A stretch of 64,000 nucleotides of DNA from Algiphilus sp. (GTDB lineage Bacteria > Pseudomonadota > Gammaproteobacteria > Nevskiales > Nevskiaceae): positions 62,001 through 126,000 of the forward strand of contig NZ_JAGLEJ010000005.1 of assembly GCF_023145115.1 (NCBI RefSeq), read 5' to 3'. Made by a program: the position numbers and the translations under genes. Positions 1 to 8,725 of this stretch are shown here, piece by piece. Under the pieces are notes generated by a model. The model ran no database searches. It saw only the letters and a list, made by a program, of their open reading frames with translations, and was not told the DNA's origin. The first letter of the stretch is position 1. Each line of letters opens with the position of its first letter.

Positions 1-411
1 CAGGGTGTTGAGCGGACGCGGCAGGTTGTGCGCGCCCGAGTACTGCAGCAGGTCGTCGCCCCCCAGCGACACGAGGATGTTGACGGCCTTGCTGGTGTCG
101 ATGACCGAGCCGCCGCCGATGGCGATGATGGCGTCGCAGCCGTGCTGCCGGTACAGCGCGGCGGCGTCGCGCACGGTCTGCAGGCTGGAATCGGGCGGCA
201 CGTCGTCGAATACCGCCGGGATCGCGGTTTCGGCGCCCGCGAAGGCGGCCTCCACCGGCGCCAGCAAGCCCGCCTTCCGCACGCCCGCATCGGTGATGAT
301 CATCGGCCGCCGCGCGCCCAGCGCCGACAGCTCGTAGGGAACGTGCTCGAGCGCCTTGTGGCCGGCGATCGTCTTCACCGGGCAGTAGAACTCGTAGTAG
401 GTCTTGCTCAT
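1..411 (-). CDS. iron-containing alcohol dehydrogenase, N-terminal part (cut by window edge)
   Basis: The first 137 residues of an iron-dependent (group III) alcohol dehydrogenase; the rest lies beyond the left edge. Such enzymes oxidise alcohols with NAD(P) and bind one divalent metal. The visible part is the Rossmann-like half. It has an N-terminal strand leading into the family-typical 'PMIITDAGVRKAGLL' segment, and then the nucleotide-binding 'AIGGGSVIDTSKA' motif that marks the family. The metal ligands fall in the missing C-terminal half. The start ATG at 411 overlaps the stop of the upstream gene by four bases, so the two are translationally coupled. Substrate unknown; in a lineage with DUF1302 proteins, alkanol oxidation is plausible but unproven. 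Confidence 0.88.
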   Translation of the reverse strand, partial: MSKTYYEFYCPVKTIAGHKALEHVPYELSALGARRPMIITDAGVRKAGLLAPVEAAFAGAETAIPAVFDDVPPDSSLQTVRDAAALYRQHGCDAIIAIGGGSVIDTSKAVNILVSLGGDDLLQYSGAHNLPRPLNTL

Positions 412-938
412 GATCGCTTCCTTCCGACGAAGCCGGCGGCGAGCCGGGCATAGATGCGGGCTGCGGTGACCGATTTCTCCGGCAGGCCGAGATCGCCGTA
501 GTCCTTGACCGCGCGGCGCGCGATCAACCGCGGCAGGATCAGCGTCTCCATGCGGTTGAGGCAGCGCACCAGCCGGATCGCATCGGAAACCTCGCCGTCG
601 GCGATCATGCGGTCGTTGGCGAAGGCGCGCGCGGTGCCCTCCTGGAAGGAGAACACCAGCCAGGCGTGATCGAGGTGCTTGAAGCGGATGATCAGGTCGG
701 CCGAGTCGTCGGCGCCCGCGACGCGATCGACCAGCCCTCCGTCGTGCACCTCCAGCAGGAAGCCCGGGCCGGATGGAAAGACCGTCATGGCGATGCGATA
801 GCCGTCGCGCAGACCGGCGAACTCGTGCCGGATCCGGGCGTCGCTGCGCGAGGCCGCCACCAGCGCGCGGCTGATGACGCCCATCATGGTGGCGACGTAG
901 GCGCGCTTGCCGGCCTGCGGAAGCATCATCGATGGCAT
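408..938 (-). CDS. hypothetical protein, possibly SCP2-like, coupled to alcohol dehydrogenase
   Basis: A 176-residue soluble protein without signal peptide or membrane segment. Residues about 80-150 contain 'ADLIIRFKHLDHAWLVF', followed by a segment rich in Arg that ends 'LPRLIARRAVKDYGDLGL'. The pattern resembles SCP2 (sterol carrier)-like small proteins, but this is a weak resemblance read by eye. It shares a 4-base ATGA overlap with the downstream iron-dependent alcohol dehydrogenase, so it probably works in the same pathway, perhaps binding a hydrophobic substrate. No clear Shine-Dalgarno precedes the chosen ATG; an internal Met a few codons later is possible. Confidence 0.6.
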   Translation of the reverse strand: MPSMMLPQAGKRAYVATMMGVISRALVAASRSDARIRHEFAGLRDGYRIAMTVFPSGPGFLLEVHDGGLVDRVAGADDSADLIIRFKHLDHAWLVFSFQEGTARAFANDRMIADGEVSDAIRLVRCLNRMETLILPRLIARRAVKDYGDLGLPEKSVTAARIYARLAAGFVGRKRS

Positions 939-1092
939 GGCTGCGTCGGGTGCAATCGGGCGCGCGAGTTTAATGCGTCGCCGCGCGACCGTCCGCCCGA
1001 TCCGCGCGCGCGTCGAGCATCCGACCGCACCCCGCCGGCAGGGTGGCTATGCTTGCCGGATCGGCTCGCCGCCGCCGAACGGAGCCTCACCC

Positions 1093-3333
1093 GTGCCGGA
1101 GATCTTCCGCCCGCAGACCGTGATCAGCACCAGCGTCCTGCTGGCGGCGCTGCTGGTTGCCGTGGCGATCGCGCTGGCGACCCGGCAACCGGGGTTGGGC
1201 ATCACGCTGCTGGCTCCCGACCAGGGGCCCGGCCTGCAGGTGGACGGCATCACGCGCCACCCGGGGCTGTCCGACGGCGACCGGCTGGTCGCGCTGCTGG
1301 CGCCGGACGGCGGGACCATCCCCCTCGGCGCCGAGGATCTGAGCCCGGAACCCGATGCCCGCTTCGCGCGCTACAGCGCCATGGACGCCTTCTTCGCGCG
1401 CCAGAGCGCGATCGCCGCCCTGATGCGGACGGATACCCTGCGCGTCCGCCTCGCGGACGGTCGCCGGGTGGCGCTGCACATGACCGACCATCGACCGGTG
1501 GCGGACCTGCCCTTCATCTTCTGGTTCCAGCTGATCTGTGCGGTGGGCGGCCTGCTCGGCGGGGCCAGCGTGCTCGCCTTCCGCTGGCGCGATCCGGCGG
1601 CGCGCTACTTCGCGCTCACCGGTGTCGGGCTGAGCCTGGCCGCGACCGCGGCGTCGATCTACAGCAGCCGCGAGCTGGCCATCGACGGGGATCTTTTCCG
1701 CGCGCTCTCGGCGACCAACCAGAGCGGCAGCCTACTCTTCTGCGGCTGCTTCATCGCGGCGATGTGGCACTACCCCCGCCGCCTCGGACGCGCACCCCTG
1801 GGCAGCATCGCGGTGGCACTCTATATGGCGCTGGCTGCATCGGTATGGCTGCGCCTGCAGGACGACGTGCACCTGGTCATGCACGGCCCGATCCTCGCGG
1901 GCTACCTGGTGACCTGCGTCCTCGGCGCGCTGCAGTGGCGCCGCGCGCGCGGCGACGCCTACGATCGCGCCGCGCTGTCCGCCTTCCTGTCGGCCTGGCT
2001 GCTGGGATCGGGCCTGTTCCTGATGGTGTCGCTGGTGCCGGTGCTCTTCGGCATCGACACCGGTGCCACCCAGGCCTACACCTTCGGCTTCTTCCTGTTC
2101 ATCTATGCCGGCGTCGCGCTCGCGATCGCACGCTACCGCCTGTTCGAGCTCGACCGCTGGTGGTTCGGCGCCTGGGTCGTCTTCCTGGGCGGATCGGCGC
2201 TGATCGTGCTCGACCTGCTGCTGATCCAGCTGCTGCGCTTCGACGACAGCACCGCGCTGCTGGTCTCGCTGGCGCTGGCGGGCTGGCTCTACATGCCGAT
2301 CCGGCAGTGGCTGATGACGCGCCTGCAGAAGCAGCGCCGCGACGTGACGCCGGCGGCGCTGATCGCGAAGGTCACCGACGCCCTGTCGGGCCGCGAGCGC
2401 GATCCGGTAGCGACCTGGACGCACCTGCTCCACGACATGTTCCGCCCGCTGGCCATCGAGCGCGTGCCGGAGGCGAACGGCAGCGCCGACACCATCCAGG
2501 AGAGCGGGCTGTCGATGCTGGTGGCGCGGCACGGGCAGCTCCCGGCGCTGCGCATGCGCTACTGCGGCGGCGGCGAACGCCTCTTCCGGCGCAGCGACCT
2601 GCGGGTGATCGGCGATCTCCGGCGGTTGTTCGACGAGGTGCTCACCTATCGCGGCCAGATCGAGGACGGCATCGCCCGCGAGCGCGAGCGGGTCGCGCGC
2701 GATCTGCACGACGACGTCGGCGCGCGCCTGCTCACCATGAGTCACCGCCTGCCCGGCGAGCATGCCGACGGGGCCCGCGAGGCGCTGGCCATGCTGCGCG
2801 ATGTCGTGCACAGCATGCGCGCGCCGGCGTGCCTGCTCGAGGAACTGCTGGGCGACTGGCGCGCCGAGGCGGCGGAACGCTGTGATGCCGCCGGCACCGA
2901 CCTGGCCTGGAACGCGCCCGAATCGCTGCCCGATGTGCGGGTCGACGGCGCCACCGCACTGGCGCTCTCGCGCGTGCTGCGCGAGGTGCTGAGCAACGCG
3001 CTGCGTCACTCGGCCCCGGACCGGATCGAGCTCGCCATCGGGCTGACCGACGACGGCGCACTGGCGGTCGCCTGCCGCCACGCCTATTCGGGCGTGCCGC
3101 CCGAGACATGGACCGAATCGCTGGGCCTGAGCAACCTGCGCCAGCGCATCGGGCGTCTGGACGGTCGGGTCTGGTGGGCTGCCGACGGCGCCAGCCTGGT
3201 AACGCGCTGGCAGGTACCCCTGCGCGGCGGGCGCGCGCCAGCCTCCCCCGTTGACGGGGTGGCGGCCACCGGTGCCGGGGCAGAGACTGTGGCGCTGGTG
3301 GCAACCGAACCCAGGGACATGCAGGGGACATGA
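1093..3333 (+). CDS. membrane sensor histidine kinase, ComP/NarX-like (HisKA_3), PDZ-like sensor region
   Basis: A 746-residue sensor kinase. I chose GTG 1093 because GGAG lies 8 bases upstream and the first residues then form a membrane segment (about 8-27); an in-frame ATG at 907 would add an unlikely Arg-rich leader. A PDZ-like periplasmic stretch follows (about 35-80, 'GLQVDGITRHPGLSDGDRL'), then roughly eight hydrophobic segments (about 140-420). The dimerisation box 'RERVARDLHDDVGARLL' carries the phospho-acceptor His. The N box is 'VLREVLSNALRHS', and a G2-like 'GLSNLRQRIGRL' is present. The usual D-x-G-x-G ATP-lid motif is not recognisable, being replaced around 'CRHAYSGVPPE'. The stop overlaps the next gene's start (ATGA), pairing it with that response regulator. 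The PDZ plus multi-membrane layout recalls Bacillus ComP. Confidence 0.86.
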   Translation: MPEIFRPQTVISTSVLLAALLVAVAIALATRQPGLGITLLAPDQGPGLQVDGITRHPGLSDGDRLVALLAPDGGTIPLGAEDLSPEPDARFARYSAMDAFFARQSAIAALMRTDTLRVRLADGRRVALHMTDHRPVADLPFIFWFQLICAVGGLLGGASVLAFRWRDPAARYFALTGVGLSLAATAASIYSSRELAIDGDLFRALSATNQSGSLLFCGCFIAAMWHYPRRLGRAPLGSIAVALYMALAASVWLRLQDDVHLVMHGPILAGYLVTCVLGALQWRRARGDAYDRAALSAFLSAWLLGSGLFLMVSLVPVLFGIDTGATQAYTFGFFLFIYAGVALAIARYRLFELDRWWFGAWVVFLGGSALIVLDLLLIQLLRFDDSTALLVSLALAGWLYMPIRQWLMTRLQKQRRDVTPAALIAKVTDALSGRERDPVATWTHLLHDMFRPLAIERVPEANGSADTIQESGLSMLVARHGQLPALRMRYCGGGERLFRRSDLRVIGDLRRLFDEVLTYRGQIEDGIARERERVARDLHDDVGARLLTMSHRLPGEHADGAREALAMLRDVVHSMRAPACLLEELLGDWRAEAAERCDAAGTDLAWNAPESLPDVRVDGATALALSRVLREVLSNALRHSAPDRIELAIGLTDDGALAVACRHAYSGVPPETWTESLGLSNLRQRIGRLDGRVWWAADGASLVTRWQVPLRGGRAPASPVDGVAATGAGAETVALVATEPRDMQGT

Positions 3334-3989
3334 CGACCTTCCGGACCGCGCTGCTTGTCGAGGATCTGCCCGAAACGCGGCGCTGGCTCGGGGATATCCT
3401 CGTGGAAGCCTTTCCCGGCATCGCGGTGTCGCCGGCGGAATCGCTGGCGTCCGCGCGCGACGTGCTGGCCCGCATCAGGCCCGATATCGCGCTCATCGAT
3501 CTGGGGCTTCCCGACGGCAGCGGCATCGATCTGCTGGCGGGACTGCGCCATCTGCATCCGGCCTGCGAGTGCATCATCACCACCATCTACGACGACGACG
3601 CGCACCTGTTCCCGGCGCTGCGCGCGGGTGCCCGCGGCTATCTGCTCAAGGAGCAGCCGCGCGACCGGCTGCTCGCCCGGCTGCGCGGCATCGGCGACGG
3701 CGAGGCGCCCCTGTCCCCGACCATCGCCCGCCGGCTGCTGCGCATGTTCGCGCCCGACACCGCTGACGGAGCACCCGTGCAGCCGGACAAGCTGTCGCCG
3801 CGCGAGCGCGAGACGCTGATCCTCATCGCCAAGGGCTACCGGCTCAACGAGGTCGCGGATACGCTCGGCGTCACGCGCAACACGGCGGCCGGATACATCA
3901 AGAGCGTCTACCGCAAGCTCGAGGTCAACTCGCGCGCGGAAGCCGCACTGGCTGCCGCCCGCATGGGACTGATCGCGCCCACGCTGTAG
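3330..3989 (+). CDS. NarL/LuxR-family response regulator
   Basis: A 219-residue response regulator coupled by an ATGA overlap to the kinase gene before it. The receiver domain (1-120) has the acidic pair E11/D12, the phospho-acceptor D57 in 'IALIDLGLPDGSG', a Thr pair at 84-85 and K107 in 'GYLLKEQP'. The C-terminal LuxR-type helix-turn-helix (about 150-215) starts 'LSPRERETLILIAKGY' and includes the recognition-helix region 'LGVTRNTAAGYIKSVYRKL'. It would bind DNA after phosphorylation by the partner kinase; targets are not evident. It converges with the LysR gene, with only 10 bases between the two stops. Confidence 0.93.
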   Translation: MTTFRTALLVEDLPETRRWLGDILVEAFPGIAVSPAESLASARDVLARIRPDIALIDLGLPDGSGIDLLAGLRHLHPACECIITTIYDDDAHLFPALRAGARGYLLKEQPRDRLLARLRGIGDGEAPLSPTIARRLLRMFAPDTADGAPVQPDKLSPRERETLILIAKGYRLNEVADTLGVTRNTAAGYIKSVYRKLEVNSRAEAALAAARMGLIAPTL

Positions 3990-3999
3990 CGCATCGCCG

Positions 4000-4893
4000 T
4001 CACGCCGTCTGGGCGTCGGTATCGCGGCAGGTCTGCATCCAGTAGCGCACCGCATCGGACGGCTGCCCGCTCTTGGGCAGGGCGAAGTAGAAGGTCCGGC
4101 GCATGTCCCGCCGCGGCAGGCGCAGCGGCACCAGATCGCCGCTCGCGAAGTTCTTGCGCAGCACGATCTCGGACAGGCAGCCGATGCCGAGGCCGGACTC
4201 CACCGCGTTCTTGATGGCCTCGTTGTGGCGCAGCTCCATGTAGATGTCGATCTCGGGCAGCAAACCCGCCAGCGCGCGGTCGAAGGTGTGCCGGGCACCG
4301 GAGTCCGGCTCGCGCAGGATCCACGGCGCACGCTTGATGTCGGCGGTGCTGAGGGTCCGCTTGCGCGCCAGCGGATGGTGCACCGAGCAGAACACCACCA
4401 GCTCGTCCTCGCGCCACGGAACGAGCTCGAGCTCGCGGTGCTGGATCTCGCCCTCGACCATGCCGATGTCGACGTCGTAGTTGAGCACCTTCTCCGCGAC
4501 TTCGGGCGAGCTGGCGACGTCGAGCGCGATCTCGGCATCGGGATAGCGCTCCAGATAGCCCGCCATGTAGCGCGTGGCCAGATGGTTGCCGATGGTGAAG
4601 CTGGCGGCGACGCGGATGTGCCCCAGCTCGGTGTGCCGCTGCAGCATGGTGTCCAGCGCTTCGGCCTGGCGCAGCAGGTTCTCGGCCTCGCGGCGCACGG
4701 TGTGCCCCACGGCACTGAGCTGCAGCCGGTTGCCGACGCGCTCGAACAGGTGCACGCCGTAGGCCTGCTCCAGATTGAGCAGCGCCTCGCTGGCCGCCGA
4801 CTGCGACATATGCAGCGTCTCCGCGGCACGCGAGATGGTGCGGTAGCGCGCCACCGCCAGGAAGATGCGCAATTGCCGCAGGGTGAATTTCAT
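4000..4893 (-). CDS. LysR-family transcriptional regulator divergent from cysC-sat
   Basis: A 297-residue LysR-type regulator. The N-terminal winged helix is clear (residues about 1-60, 'LRQLRIFLAVARYRTISRA' and 'LHMSQSAASEALLNLE'), followed by a type-2 periplasmic-binding-like effector domain starting near residue 90 ('GHIRVAASFTIGNHL'). The ATG at 4893 gives the standard LysR N-terminus; the reading frame runs much further upstream, but only as an antisense shadow of sat and cysC. It is transcribed away from cysC-sat across 120 bases that contain a good LysR-type palindrome, so control of sulfate activation is the simplest guess. It is not CysB-like in its first residues. The effector is unknown. 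Confidence 0.9.
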   Translation of the reverse strand: MKFTLRQLRIFLAVARYRTISRAAETLHMSQSAASEALLNLEQAYGVHLFERVGNRLQLSAVGHTVRREAENLLRQAEALDTMLQRHTELGHIRVAASFTIGNHLATRYMAGYLERYPDAEIALDVASSPEVAEKVLNYDVDIGMVEGEIQHRELELVPWREDELVVFCSVHHPLARKRTLSTADIKRAPWILREPDSGARHTFDRALAGLLPEIDIYMELRHNEAIKNAVESGLGIGCLSEIVLRKNFASGDLVPLRLPRRDMRRTFYFALPKSGQPSDAVRYWMQTCRDTDAQTA

Positions 4894-4916
4894 GCGTGCC
4901 GCGGGCTCGTTCCGAC

Positions 4917-4933
4917 TATCGGGAAAACCGATA
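4917..4933. promoter_or_regulatory. candidate LysR-type operator between LysR gene and cysC
   Basis: A perfect 6-bp inverted repeat, TATCGG and CCGATA around a GAAAA spacer, in the 120-base divergent intergenic region. It matches the general T-N11-A layout of LysR-family sites. A second, weaker GAAT...ATTC dyad follows at about 4944-4957. Both positions suit autoregulation plus activation of cysC. Binding is inferred. Confidence 0.5.
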
Positions 4934-5013
4934 CTAGCAACCCGAATATCCTGATTCACATGACGGCCGCTCCGGCATAAGCTCTCGCACCCCCTTCCCG
5001 GACGATCATCAAC

Positions 5014-5631
5014 GTGACCGAACAGAAAGCCACCAACGTCCACTGGCACCACGGCGAGGTCACGCGCGACCAGCGCGCCGAGCGCTGCGGCCATCGCGGC
5101 GCCACCCTCTGGTTCACCGGCCTGTCCGGCAGCGGCAAGAGCACCGTCGCCGTGGCCCTGGAAGGCGCCCTCTTCCAGCTCGGCGTGCAGGCCTACCGCC
5201 TGGACGGCGACAACGTGCGCATGGGCATCAACCGCAATCTCGGCTTCTCGGCCGAGGACCGTGCCGAGAACATCCGCCGCATCGGCGAGGTCGCCAAGCT
5301 CTTCGTCGACAGCGGCCAGATCGCGCTGAGCAGCTTCGTCAGCCCCTACCGCGCCGACCGCGACAAGGTGCGCGCGCTGCACGACGAATCCGGCATGGAC
5401 TTCATCGAGATCTTCGTGGACTGTCCGCTCTCCACGGCCGAGGAGCGCGATCCCAAGGGCCTCTACAAGAAGGCGCGCGCCGGCGAGATCAAGAACTTCA
5501 CCGGCATCGACGACCCCTACGAGGCGCCCGAGAAGCCCGAGATCCACCTCCACACCGACGAGCAGAGCCTCGAGGACGAGGTCGCCACCATCCTGGATGC
5601 CCTGCGCGCGCGCGGCATCCTCAACAAGTAG
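5014..5631 (+). CDS. cysC: adenylylsulfate (APS) kinase
   Basis: Phosphorylates APS at the 3' position with ATP to give PAPS, the second step of sulfate activation. The 205-residue protein has the family's Walker A motif at residues 36-44 (GLSGSGKST), the APS-binding 'RLDGDNVRMGINRNLGFS' and the substrate-lid segment 'EDRAENIRRIGEVAKL'. 'ISSFVSPYR'-type sequence (here 'LSSFVSPYR') and 'KGLYKKARAGEIKNFTG' complete the signature. Length is normal for a stand-alone CysC. Translation starts at GTG 5014; no in-frame ATG gives a better N-terminus. The gene is 12 bases upstream of sat, so the two form an operon. Confidence 0.96.
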   Translation: MTEQKATNVHWHHGEVTRDQRAERCGHRGATLWFTGLSGSGKSTVAVALEGALFQLGVQAYRLDGDNVRMGINRNLGFSAEDRAENIRRIGEVAKLFVDSGQIALSSFVSPYRADRDKVRALHDESGMDFIEIFVDCPLSTAEERDPKGLYKKARAGEIKNFTGIDDPYEAPEKPEIHLHTDEQSLEDEVATILDALRARGILNK

Positions 5632-5643
5632 CGGAGTCCCCCG

Positions 5644-6828
5644 ATGATCAAGCCCCACGGTTCCGAAACGCTGAATGCCCTGTTCGTCGACGACGCGCAG
5701 GCGCGCGCCGCCCTCGCCGCCGAGGCCGAGACGCTGCCCTCCATCCTGCTCAACTCGGCGGCGGCCGCCAATGCGGTGATGCTGGGCGGCGGCTACTTCA
5801 ACCCGCTGACCGGCTACATGGACCTGGCCGACGCGCTCAGCGTCGCCGAGCACATGCGCACCAGCGACGGTCTGTTCTTCCCGGTGCCCATCGTCAATCT
5901 CACCGACGAGGCCGTCGAGGCCGGCAGCCGCATCGCGCTGCGCGATCCCAACGTGCCGGGGAACCCGGTGCTGGCGGTGATGGACGTCGAGGCCGCCGAG
6001 GCGGTCACCGACGAGCAGATCGCCTTCATGTCCGGCCACATCTTCCGCACGCGCGACGAGGGCCACCCCGGCGTCGCCACCTTCGCGTCGCTGGGCCGCA
6101 CCATGCTGTCCGGGCCCATCCAGGTGCTCAACTTCTCGTACTTCGAGAAGGACTTCCCGGACACCTTCCGCACCGCCGTGCAGATCCGCGCCGAGATCGC
6201 CGAGCGCGGCTGGGAGAAGGTGGTCGCCTTCCAGACCCGCAACCCCATGCACCGCGCCCACGAGGAGCTGTGCCGGATGGCCAAGGACGCGCTCGGCGCC
6301 GACGGCATCCTCATCCACATGCTGCTGGGCAAGCTCAAGCCCGGGGACATCCCGGCCGACGTGCGCGATGCCGCCATCCGCACCATGGTCAAGCAGTACT
6401 TCCCGCCCAACACCGTGATGATCGCCGGCTACGGCTTCGACATGCTCTATGCCGGCCCGCGCGAGGCCGTGCTGCACGCACTGTTCCGCCAGAACAGCGG
6501 CTGCACGCATCTCATCGTGGGACGCGACCATGCCGGCGTCGGCGACTACTACGGGCCCTTCGACGCACAGACCATCTTCCGGGACGAAGTGCCGGAGGGC
6601 GCGCTGGAGATCGATATCTTCAACGCCGACCACACCGCCTACAGCAAGAAGCTCGACCGCGTCGTGATGATGTGCGATGCCCCCGACCACACCAAGGAGG
6701 ACTTCGTGCTGCTGTCGGGCACCGCGGTGCGCGAGATGCTGGGCAAGGGCATCGCCCCGCCGCCCGAGTTCTCGCGCCCGGAAGTCGCGGCGATCCTCTC
6801 CGAGTACTACCAGTCGCTGAAGGCCTGA
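5644..6828 (+). CDS. sat: ATP sulfurylase (sulfate adenylyltransferase, single-chain Sat type)
   Basis: Makes APS and pyrophosphate from ATP and sulfate. The 394-residue chain is the homomeric Sat type, not the CysDN type. The active-site motif 'FQTRNPMHRAHEE' sits near residue 196, and 'VGRDHAGVGDYYGPFDAQ' near 295 is the second nucleotide-binding signature. A late 'LSGTAVREMLGKGI' segment is also typical. There is no fused APS kinase domain; that activity comes from cysC just upstream. GGAG about 8 bases before the ATG serves as ribosome-binding site, and a strong hairpin follows the stop. Product use (PAPS reduction or sulfation) cannot be told from this window. Confidence 0.96.
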   Translation: MIKPHGSETLNALFVDDAQARAALAAEAETLPSILLNSAAAANAVMLGGGYFNPLTGYMDLADALSVAEHMRTSDGLFFPVPIVNLTDEAVEAGSRIALRDPNVPGNPVLAVMDVEAAEAVTDEQIAFMSGHIFRTRDEGHPGVATFASLGRTMLSGPIQVLNFSYFEKDFPDTFRTAVQIRAEIAERGWEKVVAFQTRNPMHRAHEELCRMAKDALGADGILIHMLLGKLKPGDIPADVRDAAIRTMVKQYFPPNTVMIAGYGFDMLYAGPREAVLHALFRQNSGCTHLIVGRDHAGVGDYYGPFDAQTIFRDEVPEGALEIDIFNADHTAYSKKLDRVVMMCDAPDHTKEDFVLLSGTAVREMLGKGIAPPPEFSRPEVAAILSEYYQSLKA

Positions 6829-6852
6829 GCCCCACCGCGACGACGCATCAAT

Positions 6853-6886
6853 GACGACGGCGGCCCGGTGGCCGCCGTCGTCGTTT
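6853..6886. terminator. hairpin terminator between convergent sat and ssb
   Basis: A perfect 13-bp stem (6853-6865 with 6870-6882) around a CGGT loop, followed by GTTT on the plus strand. It lies 25 bases after the sat stop and could also stop ssb transcription from the other side. The T-run is short. Confidence 0.7.
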
Positions 6887-6933
6887 CAGCGATGCATGCG
6901 ATGCCGCCCGGCGGACGGGCGCGAGGCTGCCCG

Positions 6934-7404
6934 TCAGAACGGGATGTCGTCGTCCTCGAAGCTCTGCCCGGCGGGCTCGCGCTGCTGCGGCGGGGCGGAC
7001 TGGCCGCCGCCGCGGCTCATGGAGGGGCCGTCGTCGTAGCTGGCGCTGCCACCGCCGCCGCCGGGACCGCCGCCGCCCAGCATCTGCATGTCGTTGGCGA
7101 CGACCTCGGTCGAGAAGCGGTCGTTGCCCGACTTGTCCTGCCACTTGCGGGTCTGCAGACGGCCCTCGATGTACACCTGCCGGCCCTTCTTGAGGTACTG
7201 GCTGGCGATCTCGGCGGTCTTGCCGAACAGCACCACGGTATGCCACTCGGTGTTCTCGCGCTGCTCGCCGCTCTGCTTGTCGCGCCAGGTCTCGCTGGTG
7301 GCGATCCGGAGGTTGGCCACGGCCGTGCCGTTGGCGGTGTAGCGCACCTCCGGATCCTGGCCGAGATTGCCGACGAGGATCACCTTGTTGATGCCGCGTG
7401 CCAT
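6934..7404 (-). CDS. ssb: single-stranded DNA-binding protein
   Basis: A 156-residue SSB that coats single-stranded DNA in replication, recombination and repair. The OB fold occupies residues 1-110, beginning 'ARGINKVILVGNLGQDPEVR' and including 'TEWHTVVLFGKTAEIASQYL' and 'GRQVYIEGRLQTRKW'. A Gly-rich linker with a run of glycines follows, and the chain ends in the acidic partner-binding tip DDDIPF. It is 12 bases downstream of the MFS gene. The ssb-MFS-uvrA arrangement is conserved in Pseudomonas and relatives. Confidence 0.98.
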   Translation of the reverse strand: MARGINKVILVGNLGQDPEVRYTANGTAVANLRIATSETWRDKQSGEQRENTEWHTVVLFGKTAEIASQYLKKGRQVYIEGRLQTRKWQDKSGNDRFSTEVVANDMQMLGGGGPGGGGGSASYDDGPSMSRGGGQSAPPQQREPAGQSFEDDDIPF

Positions 7405-7416
7405 GTCGATGACTCC

Positions 7417-8586
7417 CTAGGTGGATGCGTGCGGCCGCTCGGGCTGCAACCGGAAAACGAAAGTACACCATAGCAGCGGCAGTATCGCGAGCAGGACGAA
7501 GCCGTTGCCGGCCCAGTCGCCCAGCCCCGCGACGGTGCCGCCGAGGAGGCCGCCGCAGAAGGCGCCGAGGAACTGCGCGGTGGCGTACAGGCCGAGCGCG
7601 GCGCCGCGGCTCTCGTCCGGTGCGCGACGCGAGACCAGCGACGGCAGCGCGCCTTCCAGATAATTGAAAGCGGTGAAGTACAGCGCGATCCCGGCGATGA
7701 GGATGGGCACGCCGCGGGTCCCGAGCCCCACCAGCAGGCAGGCCGCCAGCAGCGTCACCACCGCGCCCGCCAGCAGCTCGCGCACGCGCCCGCGCAGATC
7801 GGCCCAGCGCATCAGCGGCAGCACCACTGCCAGCGCGCCCACCATGACCGGCAGGTAGATGCGCCACTGCGCGGTGACGTCCAGCGACAGCGCGCGCTCG
7901 AAGATGCCCGGGAAGAGGACGAAGCTGGCGGTGAGCAGCGCGTGCAGCAGGAAGATGCCGCCGTGCAGGTGCCAGAGATCGGTATTGCGCAGCACCGGCC
8001 CGAGGGCCGACGACTCGGCGCGCGCCGCCGGCGATGCCGGCACCACCCAGATGACGACGGCGATCGCGGCAACGCTCAGGACGCCGGCGCCGACGAGGAT
8101 GCCGTCGACACCGATCAGGCCCGCGATCGGCGGCCCCGCCACCAGTGCGATCACGAATGCAGCGCCCATGCCGGCGCCCAGGATGGCCATCGCCATGGTG
8201 CGGACCTGGGGCCGCGTGACATCGGCGACCAGCGCCGCGGCAGCGGCGGTGATGGCGCCGGCGCCCTGCAGCGCGCGCCCGGCGATGAGGCCGGCGATGG
8301 TGTCGGCGGTACCGGCCAGTACCGAGCCGGCGGCGAAGATCGCCATCCCCGCGACAATCACCGGCTTGCGCCCGAAGCGGTCCGACGCCAGGCCGAAGGG
8401 GATCTGGCAGACCGCCTGGGTGAGGCCGTAGACGCCCAGCGCCAGGCCGACCAGCAGGGCGAAATCGCCGCCGTCGAGGCGGGCGGCATAGGGCGCGAAG
8501 GCCGGCAGCACCATGAAGAGGCCGAACATGCGCAGTGCGTATACGGCGGAGAGGCCGAGAGTGGCGCGCCACTCGGTGGAGGTCAT
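7417..8586 (-). CDS. MFS transporter, YajR-like, in uvrA-ssb neighbourhood
   Basis: A 389-residue inner-membrane major facilitator with about twelve hydrophobic segments. The conserved loop 2-3 signature is visible ('GLASDRFGRKPVIVAG', residues about 65-80). The gene sits between ssb and divergent uvrA, where many gammaproteobacteria keep an MFS gene of the YajR type; I infer a drug or metabolite exporter, with no substrate evidence. I start it at ATG 8586, which places the first membrane helix near residue 12. An upstream in-frame start would add an Arg-rich 32-residue leader. Confidence 0.9.
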   Translation of the reverse strand: MTSTEWRATLGLSAVYALRMFGLFMVLPAFAPYAARLDGGDFALLVGLALGVYGLTQAVCQIPFGLASDRFGRKPVIVAGMAIFAAGSVLAGTADTIAGLIAGRALQGAGAITAAAAALVADVTRPQVRTMAMAILGAGMGAAFVIALVAGPPIAGLIGVDGILVGAGVLSVAAIAVVIWVVPASPAARAESSALGPVLRNTDLWHLHGGIFLLHALLTASFVLFPGIFERALSLDVTAQWRIYLPVMVGALAVVLPLMRWADLRGRVRELLAGAVVTLLAACLLVGLGTRGVPILIAGIALYFTAFNYLEGALPSLVSRRAPDESRGAALGLYATAQFLGAFCGGLLGGTVAGLGDWAGNGFVLLAILPLLWCTFVFRLQPERPHAST

Positions 8587-8725
8587 CGGCGATCCGGGAA
8601 TGAGGAACGTGGGGCTTCGGCGGTGGCGACACTGCCACGCGCGCTGGTCAGCGCATCCACGGCGGCGCTGCCGCTTGCGCATGGACGTATATTAGTAGAT
8701 TGCCTCCGACCGACTCTCTCCCGCC

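Noticed and set aside
4894..6690. An N-terminal extension of about 600 residues to the LysR gene.
   Set aside because: It lies antisense to cysC and sat; the normal LysR N-terminus starts at 4893.
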